64,000 nt of DNA, from the NCBI GenBank assembly GCA_029959085.1, contig JARWIR010000016.1:24809499-24873498 (forward strand). The letters run 5' to 3'. The notes under the pieces were generated by a model, which saw nothing but the letters and a program-made list of their open reading frames with translations, ran no database searches and was not told the DNA's origin. Origin of the DNA: Nemophila menziesii (lineage: Eukaryota > Streptophyta > Magnoliopsida > Boraginales > Hydrophyllaceae). The stretch's first letter is position 1. Every line of letters begins with the position of its first letter. The translations under genes and the position numbers were made by a program. Positions 46,314-58,087 of this stretch are shown piece after piece.

Positions 46314-48733
46314 AATCGTTTTTTACAAAATCCACCCAGTTTTAATTCTTTTGGTTTGATTTTGTTTTCACATTTTCCCCTATCGAGTCTTTATGTTTGA
46401 TGCTTGCTATTGGTTTTAATTCTCAGTAAGAGCTTGTAATGCTTCACCTCCCATAAACATATTTCATTAGACCTCAACTGTACTTGACTAGGTCAAGATG
46501 AGATTTGTAAAAATATCTAACCGAACATCTTATACTTAGATGAGTTAAACTCTGGATTGCATATCAACTAACCCTAAACCCAATATTATGTATTTTTATA
46601 ATTTCAAGGTTTTATTTTAATTACACGGTAATTCTTAATGAAATTTACTTCAATAATTCTGCGTAGGGTGGCAGTGTATTTTTATAGGTGCTTTAGTTAT
46701 AATCAATGGTGTATGATGGGGATGTATATGTACCACTAAATGTCATTGGGTAATGTGTGCATATATGGTGGTGTGTTGTGAGAAATCAATGGTGTGTAGT
46801 TTGTTGTGTATCGTGTAATTCTTCCCATGAAAAAGATGTAGGGTTGACAGTGTAGGTGTTTTAGTTATTATCAATGATGTATGGTGGAGATGTATATGTA
46901 CCACTAAGTGTCGTTGGGTAACGTGAGCAATTTTGGTGGTGTGTTGTGAGAAATCAATGGTGTGTAGTTTGGGAGCTAGCATAGAAGTCAAAATGAGATA
47001 GGTTATTCGTTTTATTTTGATGGTGTGAATGTTGTAATTAAAGGCGTGTAGAGTTTGTTAAACATAAACACATTGAATATGAGCAATGCTAAAAATTGTT
47101 AGGATTAAATATTATTGTAAAACAAAAAAAAAGTTATTGAACAAAAGCAAAACAAATCAAAATAGAACTAATAATACGAGTTAAAACCATGTGGTGCACT
47201 AGCATTAACGTTTTACGAAATAATCTCACAAGATAACCGAACGCCGCTTGAGGACCACTCTCCACCATCTTCCGCCGCCGCTCGAGGACCATTGTCCACC
47301 ATCTTCACACTGACTTTCCACTAAGTCGTTGTATAGCAAATGAAAAACGCCTCCGCTCAAGGACCATTGACCACCATCTTCCACCGCCGGTCGAAAAGAA
47401 ATCTCTTTACACTCACCTTCCTACTCATCTTTTTCCCGGTTGATCTTTGTAAATCGGAGGGTTTTTAGCCATATGAGAATGATATTGAAAATGAAAATCT
47501 TTCCATCGTGTAAAGCTTAAATTACGGGATTTAGACTATGCACCAAAAATGGAATCTATGGAGGCGAGTTATTGAGTTTTTGGACTTAATTGGATAATAT
47601 ATCTTTAACCAATTAACGTGTTGCTTAATTTTGCATATATATTCAATTGATTTTTATTGGAAATTTTTGGAGAATTTAATAAATTAGTTTTTTAGCTTCA
47701 ATGAGCGTAGGAATTTAATCAAACTTTATTTGCAATTCTTCGCGAATTTAACCAAATACGTTTTTCTTCGATAATTACGCGTAGGGATTTGATCAACTTT
47801 TATTTGTAGTTCTTGGCTAATCTAAACAATTTGTGTTTTCTTGGATAATTCCGCGTAGAAATTTAACCGTTTTATCATGTAGAAATTTAACCTTGTTTTA
47901 TTTGTACGGAAGATATGATTCCATTTTTTTATCGATTTAAGTGAAAACATATATAACTAATCCCTAACATAGAATATTTTGATCATGCATCTTTAAATTT
48001 ATCTAAAAGTTAAGATTAAATAAAATACAAGTTTCTACTATAATGTCTTTTTAGAGATTAGGTTGGTGTCCTGTGTACCCTTCATTCTGATTTCAAAATG
48101 GGTCATTTTCTACTTCTATAAAAGCGAGACTAAAAAAATCTCATACATATAAGTTAGCAAATAAGTCCCATTACGGGTCTCAACTATCTTTTTAAAAATC
48201 TCTTTTGGTGAGGAAAAGGAGTTTAGTAAGCATTATTTGTAAGAATTTCACCTAATTACATTTCATGAAACAATCTTTCCCTCTTTGGATTTCCTTTATA
48301 AAATTTGGGTAGATGTTCTACATGTCATGGATTAGGTAAAATCCTTCTGTGTTATTTGAAAATTAATTTATATGTACCTGGTCATATTTCCTGGAGTATG
48401 CGATATACTTATGTTTCTCAACGAGGTTGAAACTTATACTTTTGATCAGTCATGTTGAACCTATATTTTCTAAAAATCAAGGCGCCTTCCCTCAAATTCT
48501 ACTATTTCACCTTTTTATTAAATGCCTTTTTCACCCAAATTTTGACTATGTTTGACAGTATTCTGGCCTACTTCCTTGTACATTCCAGGAGATTTAATTT
48601 GCTACTTCGTCCATGATCAATCTCTTTAATATTGAATTTAGAAAATTTCGAGCTTATCACATCTATCAATAACAAGACTTCACACCCACACTCTAAAATA
48701 TATGGTCTCATGAGTAGCTGAATGAGTTGTAGT
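46314..48733 (+). other. AT-rich module DNA, unit 2
   Basis: Contains the ~0.8-kb deletion at about 46667, the shortened 176-bp dimer (46665-46975), the second ~70-bp block (47595-47900) and the empty Athila target near 48716. No gene. Confidence 0.55.
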
Positions 48734-48960
48734 GCCCGTTTGGAAGTGCTTTTTTATAGAAGCACATATAAATATGCTTCTAGTATTTTAAGAGTTTTTT
48801 TTTAATTTAAAAAGCACTTTTATGAGAAGCACCGAATAGGTGCTTCCTAAAAAAATCACTTAAAATTATTTTATTAAAGTTATTTTTAATATAATTTTAA
48901 AATTTTGAGTTTTATTCTAAAAACGGTTTTTTACTTTAAAATAAGTACTTCCGAACGGGC
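48734..48960. mobile_element. Short MITE, unit 2
   Basis: Same element and position as in unit 1, so the insertion predates the array expansion. Confidence 0.78.
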
Positions 48961-49269
48961 TCGTAGTACGATAAACACCATAATACTTTGGGTTATATTT
49001 TAGATCCATCTTACATGGTTTCCGTTAAACCCTTTTTCCATCCTTGAATTATTGTTTAAAAAGAGGAGTTAAGATTAATTTTAAGCTAAAAATATGTCAT
49101 GGGCAACAGTCGAGATCGTTGCGTTACCTAAAAAAATATAATCTTCCCAAATTACCCTTACTATATATAAGATTCTCTAAAAAAATCTAAAAAAAACACT
49201 TCATCCAACTCTCTCTCTCTCTCTCGTCTTTTTTTTCTAAACAAATTTCAGAAACAATTTCTTTTCATT

Positions 49270-52200
49270 TTGTTTGAAAATTTCACGAAGACATTTGTAA
49301 TATTACTCACCTTCACCCTGATCCCTTCTCTCTGCCTCACCGGCCACCGCCACACCACCTCCGTCTTGCCGCTACTACAGAAGAAAACCATAGCAACTCG
49401 AGGACAATTCTCCACCATCATCAACCGGCATGGCGAAGAATCCAAATTAAGGTAAAATGAATTGTTTTTAACCTAATATCATCACTTTTACAATTCTTCA
49501 GAATTATCAGAATTATATTTGTATACATATATGGCCATTAATATGACCATTGGAAGCCTTTTACTGAATGAGAAGTGATGTGCTAAGAGTAGCCTTTTCC
49601 AGTTAGAGTTGGCAATTTGGTCTTATACTGATGCAATAAATATCCATATGACACAACTGCTGGAGACCTATTGGTGAGTTAATTATGGTCGAATTTATGT
49701 TTTTTTGGGTGAACCGGCCCATCCTTTTGGAACATAATTATAAAATTACTCCTAAGTTTGTTAGTTTGTGGTGGTAAAAGTAATGATAATTTGCACAAAT
49801 CGTAAACTTTTTTCTTTTGGTTGACAAAATTGTGACGGAGCTTCGATTTTTTTCTTCAATTCAATTATGTGACAAAATGGTTCTAAGTGAATATATTTTG
49901 TGTATTTGATATGTTTTACTGCAAATGGAAGAGTTCCATGAATATCATGCAAGTGAATAATTTGTGTGTTTGATAGGTGTACTAATATATTATTGAGTTG
50001 ATAATTTTCTCTAGCATAGTGTTAAATGCCGGAGTGGAGTAAATATAAATGTATATATGTATGTAATCTGATTAAATGTGATGCATGTAGAAGCAGCGTT
50101 AGAGAAACGAAACCATTAGGAATAAACTTTTTGATCTATGGTATGGTTATAAATGTGATTTAGTATATTAACTGTGGGTTCTTTAGTGCAATAAAACAGA
50201 CTCAATTGGGATTTTTGACTTAATTGCATTATATGTTTCTATCTAATGCAAAATAACCTATATTGTATGATAGTATATATAATGCTGGCTTATTATGCTC
50301 TTTTCAAGATGAAAATTTAGTGAGCTTATTTCAACATTATGTTCTTCTATGCAGTTTCTCAAACAAGGTTAGACTCTCAAGTAAGAGATCATTTAAACAA
50401 AGAGAAGCTTCTTTAATTGTTAAAGCTTACAGAGTAAGCTTCTTATTACTTTATCCCTTACTCAATACTTTTTTTTTTATTTTCTATTCGAGTGACATTT
50501 TTGCTTTCATGATTTTATAGGATTATTATGTGGTGTCGACTAAGGTGTGATATAAATATGATAATAAAATATGGAATAACGATGCTCTAACACCCTAGAC
50601 TAAACACAGTACTGCAAGTATTACAGGACGTATGCAAGTTCTAATGATAAGAAGATTTGTTCCTTAGAGACTTAAATCAAAGTAGTAATAATTAATTAAA
50701 AGACAAGAAAAATAAATAAATATGATTGAGGATGAGATTAATAACTAAATAAAATAAAAGACAAGTATGTAAGATTTAAGATGATATAATATAGCTCATG
50801 TTTTGCTCGTATGCTCTAATCCTTCTAAATCTTCTATATGTTTATAAGGGTGATAATAACTCTTAGATAAGTCGTCAGAATTCTAAATTCCTCCCTACCC
50901 CCGTCAAGGCGGACTAGGGTTGCGACCTCACAATCACGAGGGGACTTAAATAGGGTGCTCCTATGCCACTAGGTTCCTAAATGAGACTAGCCTTCTATGA
51001 TGATCGGTGATTAAATTAAACCATAATGACTATCTAGCTAGTCAAGGCCGTCAGGATCACTATCGCACACTAGACGTTTATGTGGTATTTCAATAACCCA
51101 TTCCGGGTGACCATCTAACTACTATTAGCACATCCCTAAATTGATCAGGTTTAAGACATAATAAATCAAATCACATAAAACAAATATATAGTTAAGCAGC
51201 TATAATCAATTTAAAACATATAATTTCCAAAGAAACTTAGATAGAAAGAAATAGAATTCATAGATTATACATATGCAAAAAACCAAGCTATGGGAAATTT
51301 AGTTCATACCTGAAGGAAACAAACTAAAAGAAAGATACATGATTGTCATCTTGCCCTCTTGAATAACTCTAATGATAAATAAAACTTATGAACTAGTTGT
51401 GGGAGGCAAGGATTAAACATATGCCTTGGAACTGAGCAAGGATATGCTTACAAAGGTTAAAAGGTGTATTTATAGGGGTTTAGGAAGCCCTAAAATGTTT
51501 TCTTGGAGCGGAAGACAAGTAATTGGACTTCTAATCCAACTCAAATGCGTAACCCTAAAATATAGAATAGGTAATAACATGTTGTAATTTTGTTTTGGCA
51601 CGTAACTCCTTCATTACAGCTCTGATTGACGTGTTCTTCATATCTAAACTAATCGTCTCGGAAAGCTCTATAACTTTGCTTCAGACCATTCTTCCAAATG
51701 CCCATCCAATCTTGAGTTATGATCACTTTTGTGGACGTATCTGGTTAAATTCAGAATTACTTGTCAACTTTATCTTTCCATACTTATCTTTTCCTTCCTT
51801 TATCTCCTATTTCCATCATTATTTTCTTTCCTTTATCGCTTGGAATTTATTTGGTATCTAATTAGTTAGCATATATCTTTAAAGCTTCACAATTAACAAA
51901 CAATTAAACCAAATATGCTCTAAAAATAACAAATCATCAAATCCAGACAAGAAATAAGAAAATACAATAATACATGTAAAAATCGACTAGAAGACTTCCT
52001 AAAACACCAAAAATGATGTCTCCAATTAAGATTAAATCATCACAAATCGGGAAACATCATTATGATGTCCTTGGTGTATTAAAAAATTCCAACAAACAGA
52101 TATCAAAAGTGGTAATATTTTTTTTCTCATCTTTAATATTCAGCTTATCTAAAGCTTGCTTTCCGATGTAAATAAGTAAGTAATTACATAACCAAACTTT

Positions 52201-52293
52201 TAATTTTCACTTCATTTGGTATTTATATCAACTTTTTCTTTCAGGGAACCCAGACCAGAACAAAAGTTCAAGGAAATAAGTAATGCATACGAG
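49270..52293 (+). pseudogene. Chloroplast-type DnaJ pseudogene, unit 2
   Basis: Same five exon remnants and the same LTR position and HPD loss as unit 1. Extra lesions: one C deleted in the KNSNKPDIKS codons (AACAAACAGATATC), and the donor after ISNAYE changed from GAG-GTAAAG to GAG-CTAAAG. Decay therefore continued after duplication. Confidence 0.78.
50531..52059 (-). mobile_element. Solo LTR in the J-domain exon, unit 2
   Basis: 1529 bp, same ends and same TTATG duplication (50526-50530 and 52060-52064). Insertion and loss of the internal part therefore predate the array duplication. Confidence 0.88.
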
Positions 52294-52813
52294 CTAAAGT
52301 AAATTAAACCTATGATATATGAAAAGAAAGAAACGTAGAAAAATAATATTGGATAATTAAAAAGAATTAGGTAAAAGGATTTGTTAATATAAAAGGAAGG
52401 AAAAGATATTTAAAAAATTAATATTTTGTTGAATTTTAATCAAATATTATTTTTATGTCACAATAATGTATAATTTTGAACCATGAACCATTTATGTGAA
52501 ATATATGGAAAGATTTGATTTTACAAGGTAAAATGATTAGTGAATAAATATGGGAAGATTTGATTTTATAAATGAGAATAAAATCAATTATTGTCATTTA
52601 TGTAAAAGGAGTGAATTAAAAAAAGGGTTTGTAAAAGAAAAGAAAGAAAATGATAGGAATAATTTTTCTTTTCCTTTGTTTGAATTCGATTTTTAATTAA
52701 AGGAAAGTATTTCAATGGATTGCAGAATCCTTTCTTTTCCTTTAAAATATCAATTATTTAATCCTCCCATTTTGGAGTCATTTCAAAGGAAAGGAAATGA
52801 TTATTTTCTTAAA

Positions 52814-53165
52814 GAGAAAATTCCATTTTTAGGCCAAACGTTTCAAAAGTCACATTTTTAGGCCAAACGTATTAAAAACACCCACTTTTAGGTCATTTCC
52901 CTAATTTCTTGAGATATTTCATAGATTTTAAGGACAATTTGGACATTTTAGATAAAAAAATTAGTATGTGACGCGACCGAATAAACATATAGTTTATTTG
53001 AAATGCCTAAAATGTCCTTAGAATCAATGACATATCTCACAAAATTAGTGAAATGGCCTAAAGATGGGCGTTTGAAATACGTTCGACCTAAAAATGTGAC
53101 TTTTAAAACGTTTGGCCTAAAAATGTTTTTAGGCCATAGGTAATGGCCTAAAATAGAATTTTTTC
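52814..53165. mobile_element. Fold-back element nested in the outer MITE, unit 2
   Basis: Same element with the same TTTCTTAAA flanks (52805-52813 and 53166-53174), length 352 bp. The outer MITE right end is at about 53430. Confidence 0.8.
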
Positions 53166-53677
53166 TTTCTTAAATGTCACAACCAACCTTATAATCTTAA
53201 TATATAATATTTTTATATAACACAAAAAGGGTATAAAGGTATTTTTATGTAAAATAATCATTTTCTTTCTTTTAATATTGTGAATCCAAACAAGTGATTC
53301 CTTAATTTATTATTTTCTTTTCTTTTATTAAAATTTTTATAATCCAAACACATATATCACTTTTCTTTCCATTTCTTTAATATTTTATATTCCTATCATT
53401 TCCTTTCCTTTGATAATCTGAATCCAAACAATGCATTAGGTAAAGAATCATGAGTGAATAAAAAAATAGCTACTAAAGAGTTTTTTCCATAAGAAAATCT
53501 CCATATTTGCATAAATCACCAAAGAGTTGCAATATCATAATAAATACGGGGGTTACAACCTCATAAACGGGAGTTACAAATGGGATTATAAAACAATGTC
53601 ATTTGTCCAACAAGAGACATACTAACAAACTACATAATTTGCAAGAAATTTCACTTGTGTTGAAAAATTGAAAAATT

Positions 53678-54308
53678 ATGGCTTGGGTAAACTACAAAGG
53701 GTGTGTAATTTTTGTTTTATTTTTCTTGTTATTGATTGAACAAGGCCTCTTTGCTGCCACCTTCATTTCAGGTTTGTTTAAATTGTGTTCTTTAGATATC
53801 TTCTCAGGTTAAAAAAAGTATTGGGTTTGTATTAATAGATATTTATTTCGTTGTGATGCAGATGGGGTTTTGAACTCTCAGCATTCTAGTGGGATGAGCC
53901 TTCTGCAGAAGGGGAAATGTAATTTCTGGTCTTTTTCTTATGGGTTACTATTTTCTTAAATACATGAAAATAGAGATAGATTAGTTATTTTACAAAGATT
54001 ATTGTATTCGATCATAGAATAATCTCAAACTTTTACTTTATTTGTTCACAGCTTGCCCCGTGGACTTTAAACACCAGAATTATGCAATCATCACGAGCAA
54101 ATGCAAAGGGCCAAATTACATAGCTAGCCTTTGTTGTCAGGCGTTTAAAGATTTTGCTTGCCCTTTTGCCGCTCAGTTGAATGACTTAAGTAACCATTGT
54201 GCTGATATAATGTTTATATATATAAACAAGGCTGGGAATTACCCAGGAGGGCTTTTCTTCGATTTGTGCAAGGGTGATAAAAATGGGCTTGCATGCCCCA
54301 ACAAATAG
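53678..54308 (+). CDS. LORELEI-like (LLG) secreted protein, copy 3, three exons
   Basis: Exons 53678-53771, 53862-53918 and 54052-54308 splice in frame to 135 residues. This is the most divergent copy. Exon 3 has five replacements relative to copy 2 (V to I and K to S before the CC pair, E to D after NHC, K to N and S to N at the end), and exon 1 begins MAW rather than MGW. All eight cysteines, QLNDLS and the splice sites are kept, and no stop or frameshift has appeared, which argues that the gene is under constraint. As in the others, no GPI tail follows the last cysteine. Downstream DNA differs from copy 2 from about 54517, so its 3' regulatory context is new. Confidence 0.85.
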
Positions 54309-54516
54309 AACTTCGATCAGAAAAATTACGGTTAAAATGATATGTAATTCACCCGAGCATTGGTGCGTGTAGTGGTTTTTCTAGTGTTGTTTTTGCATTT
54401 ATAGTCTCGAAAGTCATTTGTTCTTATTCTATTATATAAATTATGTATCTGGATTTTGACCTTTAAGTTATGGTTCATTATTACTTATTAAATATTTTAA
54501 TCATATTAAATTATAT

Positions 54517-55080
54517 ATATATATATATATATATATTATAAAGTAAGCTTTTCCACATAAATGGTGACTATGATTGATTCTAACCTCAATATAAGTGGTG
54601 GTCAAGATTGTTTTTTGCCCCACAGTCATTAATCACAAATTAATTAATACCTATTATCTAATTAAAAAATTGCTATTACTTAATTAATAAAAATAATAAG
54701 ATTACACATATATATTTATTATACGTCTTCATACTAATGTGTTTTATACATCTTCATATTTTGGTAAAGAATATTTCTTAATTCATTATTTGTCATTTTA
54801 CTACCATCAACTTTCTTAAATCACTCAATATCCAAATCTCTTTTCCTTAATTATCTCTTTTTTCTCAACTTTTTAATATTTTTTTGGTCGCATTTCCTTT
54901 TAATAATTTACTTGTCTCCATATCTCTATTTTAAATGATATCCATTTTTTTCCATAAATCTCTCACCCTCCCTCACTAATATATCATGGGTCCATTACCG
55001 AAGGAGACTTGAGGAAAATCAATGTGCCATATAGGAACCAAGTGATCCCTCTCTCCTACTTAGAAGGCAATAAGATGTTC
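54517..55080. other. Unit 3-specific AT-rich segment replacing 2.9 kb of the module
   Basis: Starts with a (TA)n tract. It has no match to units 1 or 2 that I can see and ends where the gag linker resumes (CCCCCTTGATAAGG). No gene recognised. Confidence 0.6.
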
Positions 55081-55440
55081 AATGTCATAACCTGATCCCC
55101 CTTGATAAGGTTCTTGAGATCTCTATTGGAAATTATTGTTTGAGGTGGTGGTTGGTAAGAATTACCTAGATTCACGGCCCAATTCGGATTAGACCCTTGC
55201 ATACCCGGATAATTGCGATTACCAAACTGTTCATTCCATCAATTTTGATATGAAAAAAACTAATTCCGGGTTGCCTTCACACTTTCCCATACATGATTGT
55301 TGACCTCACAACGCGGACAACCTTGTACTTCTTGCACTTCTTTCATCTCAATTGGCTTCTGTTGGAAACCTTTTCAAATAGTAAGTGACATATGTTTCAT
55401 TTGATTCTCCATTGCGGATATTTTCGCTTCTATAACAGTT

Positions 55441-55935
55441 TCACCAACTAATTGCAGCGTGCCCTTTGGTATTTTTAATGGGAGCTCGCGACTCTGGCCA
55501 ACTCCTTTCTATTTCAACTATTCGTGCCATACTAGCTGCAACTTCTATAGGATCCATGGACTCAAAACCTCCTCTTCTAAGATTATCTACCCTATATATT
55601 CCCTTGACATTGATGCCTTGGTTGAAGATAACTGATTGAAATGTTGTGGTGTAACCATGAAGTGGACATCTAGATAATTTATGTTGGGATTTTGTCCATG
55701 CCTCTCCTACACTCTCGCCATTCTCTTGGCGAAAACTTGCAAGTACCATTTGATCCTTCATTCTCATACTTTGCGGACAATAAGGATCAAAGAAATTGAC
55801 TTGTAACTTATCGTATGACGTAATTGAATCCGATGGTTGACTATCTAACCGTTCACTAGCACCTCCGGTCAAGAAAAACATAAACATGAAGTATACAGCT
55901 GATCGATGTAATGCCTTGAGTAATGTAGTCATCAC
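55441..55935 (-). pseudogene. Gag fragment of element C, unit 3
   Basis: Same 164-codon gag stretch, closer to unit 2 than to unit 1 (ASERLD, SITSYDK, VIFNQG). The left continuation is cut at about 55081, where unit 3 switches to unrelated DNA, so part of the zinc-knuckle linker is lost. Otherwise it is as in the other two units. Confidence 0.75.
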
Positions 55936-56458
55936 AAATTTGCATAAACTTCTGAATCGACCTCAAGGATCTTGCTGTGTTGCACCACTATAGTGTCCAA
56001 AGCTCAAAAAATGACAAAGCATTACCCTGATAGGGCTTGAATTTCGCAACTTGGATCACGGGAGGGCGAATCCATGTTGGTTGTACTCGAAAAGATGCTC
56101 CCAAACCAGGAAGACCTTGTTCAAGGCGTTGATTAATAGGTGGATTTTCTCCTTGTAGGCGTATTACTTGGGGGATTTGATTTTGTTGATTGTTCTTCCC
56201 AAGTGGTACATTGCTTTCTAATACTCATTGATCTACGACCTCAGTCATCGATTATTTTATCTTTTTCTCTCTTTGTCTCTTCTTCTGAGCTGGGAATAAG
56301 ATCCCCGGATCCACAACCATACACCAACACCTCGAAAGAAATCTGAAAGAGACAAAAACAAAACAAGCGCAAAACTTTAAAAAACAACTAAAAACTACTA
56401 CACTAAAACTATACAAAATAACTAACTAGAAAAATCCCCGGCAGCTGCGCCAAGTATT

Positions 56459-57126
56459 TGTGGTGGCAAAGGTATGATTATATAACATATAAATAAAGAT
56501 AATAAAGTTACACATACCCTCAACTACTACGAAAAAATCACTACAAGTGCACATATTGTTTGCAATTTATAATTGATAAATTAAGTTTGTTCGCAGGAAT
56601 TTAGTCTGTTAGATCGACTTGTGTTTAGATGGGAAGAGTATTAGTTTTTAATTGTTTAACTAAAATACAGATAAAGAGATAGATGTTTTTTTGGTTTTCA
56701 TATAAGGATTTAAAGATAATAATTAAACTAATGCAATAAATAAAATACTAAAATTGGAGATGAGAGATGTAGTTTAGGTTTGCTAGTATGCACCTATCCT
56801 TCTAAATTATTATTCTAATTATAAAGGGTGATTTGAGCAAATATAAATAGACTTGGTTCCATAATCCTTCTAACTCCCGCAAGGATAGCTTAGAAGGCAA
56901 CCTCAACACTACCAAAGGACTTGGGTAAGAGGACCTTGCGCAGAGATCAGTGATAAAAATCTAACCCTATTGACTATCAAGGAAAGCCCGTTAGGATCAA
57001 TACCGCACACTAGACGATTATGTGGTGTTTTCTATAATTGAATGCCTCGTCGGGGTGATAATCCAACTACTAAGAGAAGTCCTAAGATTGGCCAAATCAA
57101 GGGCTGGAATAAGTCAAGCACATAAT

Positions 57127-57176
<50 letters not shown>

Positions 57177-58087
57177 GTATAATTGAAAGCTCTATCAATT
57201 GTCTGTTACTTTCCCAAATAACATAGAATATAAAAATACAATTCAAGGATTATACATAGAGCACCCCAAGCAATGGAAAATTTAGTTCATAGCTACATAA
57301 ATAAAACTAAAGAATAAATAGAATAGAAACATAGTTAAGCTATATATATAATACAATTTACCCTAATGGTATAACGGAAGGATCGAGAAGAGGAGTTTGT
57401 GACTATCCAACTCATTGTCTTCCTCTACAAGTCAACTTGCTTCTCTGGATGATCTCTAAGTGTAATATTGATTAGAGACTGATAAAGGACATGTTTACAA
57501 ATGTAAGAAGTCATATATATAGGTGTTATGTCGAATTCTAGGTCATATGCCAAGTCTTGGAGTCCTAATCCAACTCCAATTCGTATTCCTTATTAATTAG
57601 GACTGGTTGACCTTTGGAGTTTGTAAAATTTAAAACTCTTTTGTTGCAACTCCAAATCTAGTGATCTTATTATCGAAACGACCAAAATTCAAAGAGCTTT
57701 CCAAATATAAATGGACTCATTCAAATTCGTTGTCGATTTTGTGCAACATCAAGAATACTACTCGTCTTCATAGTTGCACAACAACTTTTGGCAGCTTTTG
57801 CACTTCCCTAAATCCAGTTTCTTTCCTTTTAGCTCTTCATTTTGACTAGTATATTCTTTAATTAACTACTTAATATTTATTTTGCACCTAATATCATCAT
57901 TATATCAAAGATCTTCACATTAAATACATAAATTACACTAGAAACTCTCTAAAAGTAATAACCCTCCAAATCAAGGCAGGAATTAAAAAAATAACCATTA
58001 ATAGGAAAAAGTACTTCAACTAAGAATGTAATACACCTAAAACAATGTCTCATGAATAGATTAATTTCTCACAAATATGGAAAAATA
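56459..58087 (-). mobile_element. LTR of element C, unit 3
   Basis: Same LTR, about 1.63 kb. The primer site is at 56434-56452. A (CA)n(TA)n tract is at about 57125-57178. The terminal GGAGACATA has decayed to GGAAAAATA. Confidence 0.72.

Larger units (their letters stand above)
39494..53677 (+). repeat. Array unit 2, 14.2 kb, least interrupted copy
   Basis: Reference copy of the module, lacking the unit 1 insertions. It has its own ~0.8-kb deletion near 46667, where the sequence jumps from a TGCGTAGG to a GTGGCAGTG that lie about 0.8 kb apart in unit 3. It also has the inverted segment at 40361-40516. Confidence 0.88.
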
